NCBI GenBank assembly: GCA_017410065.1
Contig: JAFQRL010000002.1
Span: forward strand, 92,977 to 156,976
From: Clostridia bacterium
GTDB lineage: Bacteria > Bacillota > Clostridia > Oscillospirales > CAG-272
Reading direction: 5' to 3'
DNA: 64,000 bases
Program-made: the position numbers and the translations under genes
The notes under the pieces: model-generated
What the model saw: only the letters and a program-made list of their open reading frames with translations
Told to the model about the DNA's origin: nothing
Databases searched by the model: none
Part shown: positions 1 through 9,368 of the stretch, in pieces
How the letters are laid out: every line of letters begins with the position of its first letter
How positions within the stretch are numbered: the first letter of the stretch is position 1

Positions 1-97
1 ATTCAGCCATCGGACTTCTGCAAATATTTCCGTGGCACACAAACATTATTCTATACATTCCCTCGCCTCAATTCTGCCTTTGTTTTTTAGTCGTATT

Positions 98-793
98 TTA
101 TAATATTATGTCGATAGGCTGATCAATGATCATTTCGTTATCGGTTATCCTCGAGTCATAGCACAGGAGCCTCACTCCGCTATTGGCGGCCACGGAAAGA
201 GCCTCTCCGAATTCGGGGTGAGTTTCCGTATTTGGCTTAAAGCAATGCATCCCCTTCATCTGAATAACGAACAGTACGGCACATCCCCATCCTTCGCGTG
301 CAAGAGAGGAAAGCTCTCTCAGGTGCTTAACTCCGCGCTCTGTCGGTGCATCGGGAAACAAAGCCTCCCCATCCACCTCAAGGGTCACTCCCTTTACCTC
401 AAGATAAGTCGTTTTATCATTCTCATAAATTGCGAAGTCAAATCGCGATCCTCCAACCGTCACCTCTCTGCGGATCTTCGCCCCCTCCGAAAACAGTCCC
501 GATTTTGGAAGCCATTCGGCTACCGCCTCGTTAGGTGCCTGTGAGTCCATATTGATAAGGATCTTTCTGCCGTCCTCTGTTCTCTTTTCAACTGCAACAA
601 GATCGTACCTCGTTTTTCTGTTTTTCCCCTGGGGCTCGTCAAGATAAACAACCGCTCCCTCCACGAGCAGCTCCTTGCATCTGCCTGTATTTTTCACGTG
701 TGCCACAACGGTCTCGCCATCAAGCTTCGCGTGAGCAATAAATCTGTTCGGGCGTTCTATGAAGACCGCCTTTTTAATATTTGTGTATTTCAT
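98..793 (-). CDS. sfsA: SfsA family protein
   Basis: This 231-residue protein has the usual length of the SfsA (sugar fermentation stimulation) family. The middle of the chain carries a PD-(D/E)xK-like pattern, FDFAIY followed by TYLEVKG, which in this family suggests a nuclease-type fold behind an N-terminal OB-like region; the opening segment (FIERPNRFIAHAKLDGE) is also typical. The ATG is preceded by AAGGA at good spacing. It lies 30 bp downstream of trmL on the same strand and is probably co-transcribed with it. The E. coli homologue was linked to maltose gene expression and binds nucleic acid, but its biochemical job is unsettled, so no specific reaction is assigned here. Confidence 0.92.
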   Translation of the reverse strand: MKYTNIKKAVFIERPNRFIAHAKLDGETVVAHVKNTGRCKELLVEGAVVYLDEPQGKNRKTRYDLVAVEKRTEDGRKILINMDSQAPNEAVAEWLPKSGLFSEGAKIRREVTVGGSRFDFAIYENDKTTYLEVKGVTLEVDGEALFPDAPTERGVKHLRELSSLAREGWGCAVLFVIQMKGMHCFKPNTETHPEFGEALSVAANSGVRLLCYDSRITDNEMIIDQPIDIIL

Positions 794-823
794 CGTGCGA
801 TATTCCTTGTGCTATGTAAGAAG

Positions 824-1291
824 CTATTTCAAGCCTTCAAAGCCGTGTTGCCTCAGCACCTCGTAAACCGCTATGGCAACCGCGTTTGAAAGGTTAAGGC
901 AACGGAGAGTGGGTCTCATAGGGATACGTACAGTACGATCGGCGTTTGCCGACGTGATCTCTGCGGGAAGGCCTGTCGTCTCTCTGCCAAAAATGAGATA
1001 AACGTTATCGGGATATTCGACCTCCGAATAGGATCTTTCGGTGTGGGAGGTGAAATAATATGCTGTTATATTCGGGTTTTGCTTCAAAAATTCGTCGTAG
1101 CTATCGTAATAATAAATATCAAGCTTATCCCAATAATCAAGCCCTGCTCGCTTAAGCGTCCTATCGGAAATTTCAAATCCGAAAGGTCGGATAAGATGCA
1201 GAGCCGCACCCGTTACAGCCGCCGTGCGTGATATATTACCCGTGTTTTGAGGTATCTCGGGAGAAAATAAAACTATATTGATCTTCGGCAT
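824..1291 (-). CDS. trmL: tRNA (cytidine/uridine(34)-2'-O)-methyltransferase
   Basis: This 155-residue SPOUT methyltransferase matches TrmL in length and motifs: EIPQNTGNISR near the N-terminus, GRETTGLP in the middle, and the C-terminal knot segment IPMRPTLRCLNLSNAV that binds S-adenosylmethionine. The family methylates the 2'-O of the wobble base of tRNA-Leu isoacceptors. An upstream in-frame ATG would add 20 residues, but the start at 1291 has a purine-rich AAGAGAGAGC site before it and matches the family N-terminus. It is the first gene of a likely trmL-sfsA unit, divergent from secA. Confidence 0.93.
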   Translation of the reverse strand: MPKINIVLFSPEIPQNTGNISRTAAVTGAALHLIRPFGFEISDRTLKRAGLDYWDKLDIYYYDSYDEFLKQNPNITAYYFTSHTERSYSEVEYPDNVYLIFGRETTGLPAEITSANADRTVRIPMRPTLRCLNLSNAVAIAVYEVLRQHGFEGLK

Positions 1292-1458
1292 AAGAGCTCT
1301 CTCTTTCGATCTTAACTTTTTACCATTATATTTTATCACACACTTCGGCAAATTTCAAGCAAAAGAGATAATTAATCGGCTTGATTAGCTTCGCCCGGAA
1401 GTTTTTTCAAACTTTTCTTATTAATTTACAATTTTTTATTTATTTTTTATTTTAAATA

Positions 1459-1467
1459 TGATATAAT
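1459..1467 (+). promoter_or_regulatory. Extended -10 promoter of secA
   Basis: TGaTATAAT sits about 50 bp before the secA start in very AT-rich DNA. No good -35 lies 17 bp upstream (TTTATT), so recognition probably depends on the TGn extension. Confidence 0.6.
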
Positions 1468-1519
1468 GTTATGATGAGAACGAATATACGGTCTTCGGAC
1501 ACCGAAAGGATATAGAAAA

Positions 1520-4273
1520 ATGGGATTTTTCAAGACCTACAGTGAAAAACAGATCAAAAGGATAATGCCTCTTGTTGATGCGATCGAGGCTCTTGCTGAT
1601 AAATTCGCCGAAATGAGCGACAGCGAGCTTCGAGCATACACGGATAAGCTTAAGGACGATCTTGCAAACGGCAAGACCCTTGACGATATTCTCCCCGAGG
1701 CTTTTGCACTCGTTCGCGAGGCAGACGACAGAGTTCTCGGCAAAAGGCCCTTCCGCGTTCAGCTGATGGGCGGTATCCTCCTCCATCAAGGACGTATCGC
1801 CGAGATGAAAACAGGTGAAGGTAAGACCCTTGTTGCTACCCTTCCCGCTTATCTCAACGCGCTTTCGGGCAAGGGCGTTCATATCGTCACGGTAAATGAC
1901 TATCTCGCAAAGCGCGACAGCGACGAGATGGGCAGAGTTTACGGCTTCCTCGGACTTAAAACAGGTCTTATCATTCACGGTCAGAACGCGAAGGAAAAAA
2001 AGGAGGCTTACGCCGCAGATATCACATACGGCACCAATAACGAGCTCGGCTTCGATTACCTTCGTGACAATATGGTCGTTTATAAGGAAAGAATGGTTCA
2101 GCGAGGCCACAATTTTGCTATTGTTGACGAGGTGGACTCCATTCTTATAGACGAGGCAAGAACTCCTCTTATCATTTCCGGTCAAGGCACAAAATCCACC
2201 GATCTTTACACAATGGCAGATAGACTCGCCCGCACTATGAGCCGCTTCCTTATCAAGGAGGTGGACCAGAAGCAGGATCTTGACACATACAAAGAGGACT
2301 ATATCATAGATGAAAAGGCTCGCACCGCGGTCCTCACTCAGCACGGTATCGAAAAGGCGGAGAAATTCTTTAATATTGCAAATCTTTCCGATCCCGAAAA
2401 CTCAAGCATTTACCATCACGTAAACACCGCCATCAAGGCGCACGGCGTAATGAAGCGCGACGTTGACTATATCGTTAAGGACGATAACGTTATCATAGTT
2501 GATGCCTTCACAGGCCGTCTTATGCCCGGCCGCCGCTATAACGACGGTCTCCATCAGGCAATAGAAGCGAAGGAAAACGTTAAGATCCAGCGCGAATCCC
2601 GCACGATCGCAACAATAACCTTCCAGAATTACTTCCGTATGTACGGCAAGCTTTCGGGAATGACGGGTACCGCCCTCACCGAGGAAAACGAATTCAAGCA
2701 GATCTATGCGCTTGACGTTGTTGAGGTGCCCACCAACAAGCCTATGATAAGGATTGATCGAAACGATGCGGTTTACAGAACCTATCGCGGAAAGATATGG
2801 GCGATAGTTGAGCAGATCAAGGCGTGCCGCGAAAAGGGGCAGCCTGTCCTTGTTGGTACTGTTTCCATCGATAAATCCGAGGAGCTCTCCTCCGTTCTTA
2901 AGAGAAACGGCATCCCTCACACCGTGCTCAACGCGAAGCATCACGAAAAAGAGGCTGAAATAGTCGCTCAGGCGGGTAAGTTTGGCAGCGTTACCATTTC
3001 CACCAATATGGCAGGACGCGGTACCGATATTATGCTGGGCGGCAACCCCGAGTTTATGGCCAAGAACGAGCTTCGCCGCGAGGGCTATGAGGACGGTCTC
3101 ATCGCGATGGCAACGAGCTCCGCTCCGTCCGACGATGAGGCGGTAAACGAGATCCGCGCAAAGTACAAGGAGCTTTATGCAAAGCATAAGGCGGCGATCG
3201 AGCCCGAGGCTGAAAAGGTACGTGCCGCAGGCGGTCTATTTATTCTCGGCACGGAGCGTCACGAAAGCCGTCGTATAGATAACCAGCTCAGAGGTCGAAG
3301 CGGACGTCAGGGCGACCCGGGTGAATCTATGTTCTTCCTCTCTCTTGAGGACGATCTTATGCGACTGTTCGGCTCGGACAGGGTCGCAGGCCTTTGCGAA
3401 AGGCTCGGTCTTGACGAAAAGACACCCATCAATGCAAAGATCCTTTCGGGCTCTATTGAAAACGCGCAGAAGAGGATAGAGGATAACAACTTCAACAGAA
3501 GAAAGAACGTCCTCACCTACGACGACGTTATGAACCAGCAAAGAAAGGTTATATATAACCAACGCTACGAGGTGCTTCTCGGAGACGATATCAGCGAGAA
3601 GATAATCGGTATGATAACGAGCTCGGTTTCAGAGACCTTCGATTTCTGCTTCGGTCTTGACACACCCGAGGATTGGAAGTTTGATGAATTCAAAAACCAT
3701 TATCTCGGTCTTCTTGTAGATAAAAAGAACTTTAACTACACCGAAAAGGAGCTTGCCGAGATCGACAAGGACGAGTGGAAGTCGGAGCTTATAGACAAAG
3801 CACTTGAGATCTACCGCTCCAAGGACGAGCTCTTCAAAAACGCACCCGGTGCTCCGGAAAACGCAATGCGCGAGGTTGAAAAGGTCATCCTTCTTCAGAA
3901 CGTTGACAGAAAGTGGATGGATCACCTTGAGGCTATGGATCAGCTTAAGGAATCGGTCGGCCTTAATTCCTATGCTCAGCGTGACCCCGTTGCGATTTAC
4001 AGACTTCAGGGCGCGGATATGTTCGATCAGATGGTTGACGATATCAAGGAGGACACCGTGCGTCAGATCCTCGGCGTTATCCCCAGAGCTAACGCAACCG
4101 AAAGAGTGCAGGTCGCAAAGCCCACCTCCGAGGGCTTCGGCGGCGATAAGACGATTGCAAGAAAGCCTATCGTTAAGGCTGTTAAGGTCGGCAGAAACGA
4201 CCCCTGCCCTTGCGGTAGCGGAAAGAAGTATAAAAAGTGCTGCGGAGCTAACGAAGCAGCAGATAAGGATTAA
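1520..4273 (+). CDS. secA: Preprotein translocase ATPase SecA
   Basis: This is a full-length SecA of 917 residues. It carries the Walker A motif KTGEGKT (about residues 98-104), the DEVD Walker B (203-206), the preprotein cross-linking and helical scaffold regions, and the C-terminal zinc-binding SEC-C motif (CPC...CC, about 896-909) that contacts SecB or ribosomes. SecA powers export of unfolded proteins through SecYEG. The ATG follows AAAGGATA. The two downstream membrane-protein genes follow with 1-bp spacing and a 4-bp overlap, so all three are likely one operon. Long open frames on the opposite strand are artefacts of the strongly coding frame. Confidence 0.98.
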   Translation: MGFFKTYSEKQIKRIMPLVDAIEALADKFAEMSDSELRAYTDKLKDDLANGKTLDDILPEAFALVREADDRVLGKRPFRVQLMGGILLHQGRIAEMKTGEGKTLVATLPAYLNALSGKGVHIVTVNDYLAKRDSDEMGRVYGFLGLKTGLIIHGQNAKEKKEAYAADITYGTNNELGFDYLRDNMVVYKERMVQRGHNFAIVDEVDSILIDEARTPLIISGQGTKSTDLYTMADRLARTMSRFLIKEVDQKQDLDTYKEDYIIDEKARTAVLTQHGIEKAEKFFNIANLSDPENSSIYHHVNTAIKAHGVMKRDVDYIVKDDNVIIVDAFTGRLMPGRRYNDGLHQAIEAKENVKIQRESRTIATITFQNYFRMYGKLSGMTGTALTEENEFKQIYALDVVEVPTNKPMIRIDRNDAVYRTYRGKIWAIVEQIKACREKGQPVLVGTVSIDKSEELSSVLKRNGIPHTVLNAKHHEKEAEIVAQAGKFGSVTISTNMAGRGTDIMLGGNPEFMAKNELRREGYEDGLIAMATSSAPSDDEAVNEIRAKYKELYAKHKAAIEPEAEKVRAAGGLFILGTERHESRRIDNQLRGRSGRQGDPGESMFFLSLEDDLMRLFGSDRVAGLCERLGLDEKTPINAKILSGSIENAQKRIEDNNFNRRKNVLTYDDVMNQQRKVIYNQRYEVLLGDDISEKIIGMITSSVSETFDFCFGLDTPEDWKFDEFKNHYLGLLVDKKNFNYTEKELAEIDKDEWKSELIDKALEIYRSKDELFKNAPGAPENAMREVEKVILLQNVDRKWMDHLEAMDQLKESVGLNSYAQRDPVAIYRLQGADMFDQMVDDIKEDTVRQILGVIPRANATERVQVAKPTSEGFGGDKTIARKPIVKAVKVGRNDPCPCGSGKKYKKCCGANEAADKD

Positions 4274-4274
4274 T

Positions 4275-4982
4275 ATGGGATTTGGAACTCTTCTCGGCGG
4301 ATATTTTCTGCTTTTGAATTTCACCTATTACAGATTCACGGACGTCATAGCCGCTCTGCTGATGCTCTATGCGCTCTATAAGCTTTCGGGCGTCAATCAG
4401 ATGTTCAAGCTTTCCGCTATTGGTTCGGCAGTATTTTCCGCCTTCGGCTTGGCAGAGCTTGTGCTCGGCTTCCTTGAGATATTCTCTATAATCGAGCTTT
4501 CGCCGATCGCGGTCTCCCTTATAGCTATGCTCCGCAATTTCGCAGTTGGCTTAATAACCGTTCTGATGCTTATTGGAATCAGGGACGTTGCCGCCGAGGT
4601 CGGGCTTCCAAGACTTCAGATAAAGGCAAACTATCTGTCTTACGTTACGATGGTGGTCTACGTTGGCAACATCTTCTTGCAAACAGCAGAGCTCTCCAGC
4701 TGGATACCCGTCACAGTTCTCGTTCCCGCTTCAATTATCTTCATTATTGCCACGATGGCACTTATATGCGTAAATCTTTCCGCAATATTCACTTGCTATC
4801 AGAAGATCTGTATGCCAAGCGAAAAGAAGGAAACCGCGTATAAGGAGAAAAAGTCACGCTTCGGCTTCGTGAATAAGTTCAGAGCTCACGAGGAGCAAAG
4901 GCAACGCGAATATGCCGAATATAAGCTTGATAAAATGAAGAAAAAATCAGAAAAACGCAAGTCCGGCGGTAAGAAAAAATGA
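4275..4982 (+). CDS. Polytopic membrane protein, unknown function
   Basis: This 235-residue protein starts at an ATG one base after the secA stop. A longer frame that begins inside secA is a read-back artefact. The first ~185 residues form about five or six hydrophobic helices (for example FGTLLGGYFLLLNF and FAVGLITVLMLIGI). The last ~45 residues are a very basic Lys/Arg-rich cytoplasmic tail. No catalytic motif or known family is evident. The stop overlaps the next start (ATGA), so the two membrane proteins are translationally coupled and may form a complex. Co-transcription with secA hints at, but does not prove, an envelope role. Confidence 0.8.
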   Translation: MGFGTLLGGYFLLLNFTYYRFTDVIAALLMLYALYKLSGVNQMFKLSAIGSAVFSAFGLAELVLGFLEIFSIIELSPIAVSLIAMLRNFAVGLITVLMLIGIRDVAAEVGLPRLQIKANYLSYVTMVVYVGNIFLQTAELSSWIPVTVLVPASIIFIIATMALICVNLSAIFTCYQKICMPSEKKETAYKEKKSRFGFVNKFRAHEEQRQREYAEYKLDKMKKKSEKRKSGGKKK

Positions 4983-6439
4983 AAAACACCGATTTCAAAA
5001 AAGAAAAAATTCTAACGTCAGGCGCGCTTATGACGCTCGCTTTGGTCTTCTTTGCGAACCCAACGGTAAGGCTTTTCGATATCCTTCCCGATTTCGTTGC
5101 TTGCCTGATAATTGCCAAGGCACTCCGCTATCCCGCAGACAGAGCCCCGTTCTTCAGCGAGGCACGGTCTGCGTTTATCAAGCTCGGTATAGTTTCGCTG
5201 ATGAAGATCCCCGCTTTCTTTATTCTGATCTCCGTGCGCAGCACAAACGTATCCGATTTCGATATTTCAGCCCTGCTCACGTTTTCCTTTGCCGTAATTG
5301 AAGCACTGTATTTCACCTCTGCGATAAGTAATCTCTTCTCGGCATTGTTTTATCTCGGAGAACGAAGCAACGAGCGCGTTTTGCTGGCTCCCTTCAAAAC
5401 CTCTCCGAATGAATATTCAAAGCGGACGATGAAGCCCGAGACACTGAAGCTTCTCACCCTTGCCTTCACATATTTCAAGCTTGCGGCAGGCTCGCTTCCC
5501 GAGATGCTTCTTCTATCATCTACCACCGATTACGGTTCGCACGTGGGTCAAGGTGCGGGGGCACTTCTCTATCCTTACGTGCTTTTGGCACTGCTTGTAT
5601 TCACCATTGTGTTCGGCGTTATATTTGCTAAAAGCTTTAATTCCTACATAAAGGCAATAAGAGCCGACGGATGCTTCTATCCGACCCTTGATTCGCTCGT
5701 TCGCGACGAAGCGAGAATAGAGCTGGATAAGAGAATAGAAAAGCGCAATATGCGTTCTTCTCTTGATCTTTACGTTATAGCGATACTCTTTATTTTCACC
5801 CTGAGAATAGATACTCTCCAGGAAATAGATCTTATTCCTCTTTGCGTGTTTGCGCCGCTTTCGCTTTATGCTCTTATAAGGCTTTGGCACAGTCCGCGCC
5901 CTATTCTCCCCGCGATAATCACAGGCTCGCTTTTCTTTATCAGCTCGCTGATCTATCAGATAACCGAATTTTCCTTCCTTGATAAATACGGGTATGACCT
6001 GATGGTAACTGATATGAACGTTCGTATGAGCTATATCCCAACCATTATCACCTCCCTCGTTACCTTCATCACCTTCTCCGCATTTATGGCTTGCATCTCT
6101 CTCGGTCTTATAAAATTTGCGGCAAGGCGCGTGCTGACACCCGATCTTGAGGGGGCGGACAGAATAAGAATGGATAGATACAGGTCCATCAGGCGCAGAG
6201 CGATCATCTGGTGTGCGATCGGCATTTTTACTATGCTTACCCTTTGCCTGAACGTTCTTTTCAAGTTCTTCCCAAGCATCGATGCCGTGTTGAGCGGCGA
6301 CGGATCCTACAAGCTGATAACCACAGCTCTTATACCTTGGTTTGGAACTTTAGTGTTCATCGTCTCTCTTATCCTTCTCGGTTATACCATTTATCTGATC
6401 TCCTCGATGAAGGATGATATTGATACCTACGTCAAATAA
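4979..6439 (+). CDS. Polytopic membrane protein, unknown function
   Basis: This 486-residue protein has roughly ten to twelve predicted membrane segments spread over its full length and a charged hydrophilic loop near residues 225-255 (RDEARIELDKRIEKRN). The start overlaps the preceding stop by 4 bp, and a strong terminator follows the gene. I do not recognise a transporter signature or enzyme motif. It resembles the preceding gene in being a large hydrophobic protein with basic loops, so the pair may act together. Confidence 0.78.
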   Translation: MKNTDFKKEKILTSGALMTLALVFFANPTVRLFDILPDFVACLIIAKALRYPADRAPFFSEARSAFIKLGIVSLMKIPAFFILISVRSTNVSDFDISALLTFSFAVIEALYFTSAISNLFSALFYLGERSNERVLLAPFKTSPNEYSKRTMKPETLKLLTLAFTYFKLAAGSLPEMLLLSSTTDYGSHVGQGAGALLYPYVLLALLVFTIVFGVIFAKSFNSYIKAIRADGCFYPTLDSLVRDEARIELDKRIEKRNMRSSLDLYVIAILFIFTLRIDTLQEIDLIPLCVFAPLSLYALIRLWHSPRPILPAIITGSLFFISSLIYQITEFSFLDKYGYDLMVTDMNVRMSYIPTIITSLVTFITFSAFMACISLGLIKFAARRVLTPDLEGADRIRMDRYRSIRRRAIIWCAIGIFTMLTLCLNVLFKFFPSIDAVLSGDGSYKLITTALIPWFGTLVFIVSLILLGYTIYLISSMKDDIDTYVK

Positions 6440-6446
6440 TATCCTT

Positions 6447-6501
6447 GACTGCCAAGGTGACGGGCCGATTTTTCCGCACCTCGGCAGTCGTTTTCTGTTT
6501 T
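6447..6501 (+). terminator. Intrinsic terminator of the secA operon
   Basis: GACTGCC-aa-GGTG pairs with CACC-tc-GGCAGTC around a 17-nt loop and is followed by GTTTTCTGTTTT. Confidence 0.85.
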
Positions 6502-6548
6502 AGCTGCTATGGATTTTTGATCAGCGAAACATTTTCGTTGTCTAATCA

Positions 6549-6578
6549 TTGACATTTATATAGAAAAAGTGTTATTAT
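6549..6578 (+). promoter_or_regulatory. Sigma-A promoter of the MATE gene
   Basis: TTGACA and TATTAT are separated by 18 bp, about 57 bp before the MATE start codon. Confidence 0.65.
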
Positions 6579-6634
6579 ACATATATAATAAGTAAGAAAT
6601 CAAAAGGTTTTGCAGATATTTTCAGAGGACTGTT

Positions 6635-8053
6635 ATGTTAAAGACTAAAAGAAAGATAATAGAAGGACCTATATTTATTCAACTGCTTCTATTTTCTCTG
6701 CCCATTATGCTCACGGGGCTTTTGCAGGTTGCTTATAATATGGCGGACAACATCATCGTCGGTCAGTTTTCAGGCGACCCAAATGCTCTTGCCGCTATCA
6801 CGTCTACCTCATCGCTCACGACCCTTGCCGTCAATTTCCTGATGGGGCTTGCCACGGGCTCAGGTGTCGTTGTTGCTCAGGCGTTTGGCGCAGATGAAAA
6901 GCAAAAGGTATCCCGAACGGTTCACACAGCGATCACGTTTGCAATTATTATAGGAGCTGCCTTCGGTGCTCTTGCGTTTGGTCTTGCCAGAGTCGCCCTT
7001 GAGGCAATGGGCACTAAAAGGGTGCTTATTGACGGTGCCGTTCTGTACTTCCGAATAATTGCAATCGGTATCCCTGCAACGACTATATATAATTTCGGTG
7101 CCGCTATCCTCAGATCTATCGGCAATTCAAAGCTTCCTCTTTATATTCTCGGCGGGTCGGGACTTTTAAACGTTGCGCTGAATTTGTTTTTTGTTATCGT
7201 TTGCGGTATGTCCGTTGACGGCGTTGCAATTGCAACCGTTATTTCTCAATACGCATCCGCAGTAACCGTTATTCTGATATTGGTTAAAAACAAAAATAAT
7301 GCCTGGGGTCTCGATATAAAAAGGCTTGGAATAAACAAGGCGCTTCTTTTAAGGATAGTCAGATACGGAGCCCCCGCAGGGCTTCAATCCTCCCTGTTCA
7401 GCATCACAAACGTTATAATTACGTCTGCGGCGAACCAGCTCCCGAAGGTCGCCCTTGATGCAAAGGCTATTGCCTTTAACATTGACGGTATGGTATACAC
7501 CGCAATGGACAGCTATCTTCATTCATCGATGACCTTCGTTGGGCAGAATTACGGCGCAAAGAAATACGATAGGATCATCAAAAGCACTATCTATTCCGTC
7601 ATCCAGGTCGCTTTTATCGGTTTTTTGCTAGGACAGATACTCATATTCTTCAGCGAGCCGATCATAGGACTTTATCTTGGAGCAGCAACAGAGCAAAGAG
7701 AGCTCGTGGTCAGCCTTGCTCAGGGGCTTATGCGCTTTATTTTGTCGATATACTTCCTTTGCGGAATTATGCATACGATATCGGGTGCACTCAGGGGGCT
7801 TGGCAACTCCATCGCACCTATGCTTATAAGCATAATCGGCACTGTTGTGGTGCGAGTTGTGTGGGTCGTTTTCTTCTATCCTATGGAGCAATTCCACACG
7901 ATCACCGGTCTTTATTACTGCTACCCGATAACCTGGATATCAAGCATCATCGCCCTGGTTATCACCTTCGTTATATCAGCACGTCGCGCTAAAAAAAGAA
8001 TTAACGAGGCTGTCGAGGAGCAAAGGGTGGCTGCAGCTCTTGCCGCGCAGTAA
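6635..8053 (+). CDS. MATE family multidrug/sodium exporter
   Basis: This 472-residue protein shows the twelve-helix MATE pattern in two homologous halves: the N-half opening PIFIQLLLFSLPIMLTGLLQ, the conserved DNIIVGQFSG loop, and the second-half segment YGAPAGLQSSLFS followed by NYGAKKYDR. It is probably an inner-membrane exporter of cationic drugs or metabolites driven by sodium or protons. AGAGGAC precedes the ATG. It is monocistronic, with its own promoter and a bidirectional hairpin after it. The substrate cannot be inferred. Confidence 0.93.
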   Translation: MLKTKRKIIEGPIFIQLLLFSLPIMLTGLLQVAYNMADNIIVGQFSGDPNALAAITSTSSLTTLAVNFLMGLATGSGVVVAQAFGADEKQKVSRTVHTAITFAIIIGAAFGALAFGLARVALEAMGTKRVLIDGAVLYFRIIAIGIPATTIYNFGAAILRSIGNSKLPLYILGGSGLLNVALNLFFVIVCGMSVDGVAIATVISQYASAVTVILILVKNKNNAWGLDIKRLGINKALLLRIVRYGAPAGLQSSLFSITNVIITSAANQLPKVALDAKAIAFNIDGMVYTAMDSYLHSSMTFVGQNYGAKKYDRIIKSTIYSVIQVAFIGFLLGQILIFFSEPIIGLYLGAATEQRELVVSLAQGLMRFILSIYFLCGIMHTISGALRGLGNSIAPMLISIIGTVVVRVVWVVFFYPMEQFHTITGLYYCYPITWISSIIALVITFVISARRAKKRINEAVEEQRVAAALAAQ

Positions 8054-8137
8054 ATCGGACTTAAAAAGCTAACCATTTCGGTTTTGATTTAAAAGATCAC
8101 AGAAATAATTGAAATAACAAAGCAAAAAAGAGTAAAA

Positions 8138-8175
8138 AACGAAAGAGGAATCGGTTTTCCGATTCCTCTTTCGTT
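8138..8175. terminator. Bidirectional terminator hairpin
   Basis: A perfect 17-bp stem (AACGAAAGAGGAATCGG and its complement) with a TTTT loop lies between the convergent MATE and zinc-ribbon genes. The terminal AAC/GTT and A/T-rich flanks could serve both directions. Confidence 0.75.
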
Positions 8176-8250
8176 ATATGCATAAAATAGACATACCGAC
8201 GTATGTATAAAGTATACATATCAGGTCAGGCGACTTTCGTCCGAGCTTGA

Positions 8251-8535
8251 TTAATCAACACTCGCTGCTCTCTTTGCTGCGAAGCACTCGCTGCAATAAA
8301 CAGCCTTACCTTCGGTGGGCTTGAAGGGCACTTGGCACTCCTTGCCGCACTCTACGCAGACTGCATCGAACATCTCTCTAGCACCCTTCTGCGCATTCTT
8401 CTTAGCGGCACGGCACTCTTTGCACCTAGAGGGCTTATTCTCAAAGCCTCTCTGTGCATAGAACTCCTGCTCACCTGCGGTGAACACGAACTCATTGCCA
8501 CAATCTCTGCACTTCAATGTCTCGTCCTGGTACAT
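8251..8535 (-). CDS. Small zinc-ribbon protein
   Basis: This 94-residue protein has two treble-clef/zinc-ribbon modules: CRDCGNEF...CKEC at residues 9-39 and CVECGKEC...CSEC at about 60-83. The first module resembles the clostridial zf-trcl (probable zinc-ribbon) domain, with the conserved segment FTAGEQEFYAQRGF. The function is unknown; small proteins of this type are often thought to bind nucleic acid or ribosomal components. AAGGGAGAG precedes the ATG. The leader between it and the sigma-factor gene contains a tRNA-like sequence, described separately. Confidence 0.85.
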   Translation of the reverse strand: MYQDETLKCRDCGNEFVFTAGEQEFYAQRGFENKPSRCKECRAAKKNAQKGAREMFDAVCVECGKECQVPFKPTEGKAVYCSECFAAKRAASVD

Positions 8536-8570
8536 GTTTGTTTCTCTCCCTTGATAGGTAAAATATTTTT

Positions 8571-8638
8571 TGCCCTGAGACGGATTTCAACCGACGCCTT
8601 TGTGTTAACCAACGCTCTCCCTTAAGCTACCTTGGGCA
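8571..8638 (-). ncRNA. tRNA-like element in the zinc-ribbon gene leader
   Basis: On the minus strand the 68 nt read TGCCC...GGGCA at the ends, have a D-arm-like GCTT-AAGGGA-GAGC, an anticodon-arm-like GTTG/CAA hairpin, and a T-arm-like loop GGTTGAAATCC. The T-loop carries G where tRNAs have the invariant C56, only 5 acceptor pairs form, and no CCA follows. It is therefore either a decayed tRNA or a structured 5' leader imitating one. I could not assign an amino acid. Confidence 0.4.
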
Positions 8639-8647
8639 TAATGACTA

Positions 8648-9211
8648 TTAAATTTCCTCGCTGCCGTAAAGCTCGCGAAGACGGCGGAAAATACGCGCCT
8701 TTGCGTTATCCACCGATTTGGCATTTTTGCCGAGCTTCTCTGCAATAGCCGCAGTTTTAAAGCCCTGAATATGAAGCATCAGAACCTTGTATTCATAATC
8801 CGAAAGCTCCCTCTTTGCTCCCGAAAGAAGACTTTCTATCCTCTCTCTTAAGGCAAGCTCCTCGGCTATCTGCTCTTTAGCTTCAACCACCTCAACGTCC
8901 ATATCCACGATATCGGGCGAGACCTCCTCACGGCGAAGATGGTCGATCAACCTTCTGTGGATGCATATCCTTGCAAAGAGCCCGAAGGTTATTCCCTGTC
9001 GCTTGTGATCAAAATGAAGCGCCGCTGAATGAAGAGCAACCGTTGCCTCCGCAAAAAGATCATCGGGCGAAAGGCTCGTGTCCGCAAAGCCCGATATAAC
9101 CTTATTCATAAGGGGCGAATATCTTTTAACCAGCTCAACAAAAGCCTCGTCGTCGTGATCTCCAACTGCCGAAATCAATGCGTTAAGGTCTAATTTTTCA
9201 TACATATTCAT
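8648..9211 (-). CDS. SigH-like RNA polymerase sigma-70 family factor
   Basis: This 187-residue sigma factor has region 2 (DDLFAEATVALHSAALHFD, then FGLFARICIHRRLIDHLRR) and region 4 (LSDYEYKVLMLHIQGFKTAAIAEKLG with the helix-turn-helix and NAKARIFRRLRE), but lacks region 3. This layout and length fit the SigH/ECF-like sporulation sigma group of Clostridia. In SigH-containing relatives the factor drives entry into sporulation, and gpr is about 1 kb away here. The exact subgroup is an inference. The start has two nearby ATGs (MNMYEK) and a weak ribosome site. Confidence 0.85.
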   Translation of the reverse strand: MNMYEKLDLNALISAVGDHDDEAFVELVKRYSPLMNKVISGFADTSLSPDDLFAEATVALHSAALHFDHKRQGITFGLFARICIHRRLIDHLRREEVSPDIVDMDVEVVEAKEQIAEELALRERIESLLSGAKRELSDYEYKVLMLHIQGFKTAAIAEKLGKNAKSVDNAKARIFRRLRELYGSEEI

Positions 9212-9368
9212 TTCTAAAATCTACCAAATTATAGATATATTATAACTATTTATTCATTTTTTGTCAAGACTTTTGTTTAAAAAATTCAACATTTTTCTTT
9301 GATTTAAACAATATTCGCTAAAAACCGCCTTGCAATTTTGTTAAAAACAGCTAAATGCTCAAAATGAC

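Noticed and set aside
1469..4324. Long antisense open frames opposite secA
   Set aside because: They lack ribosome sites, match no family and are mirror frames of a strongly biased coding sequence.
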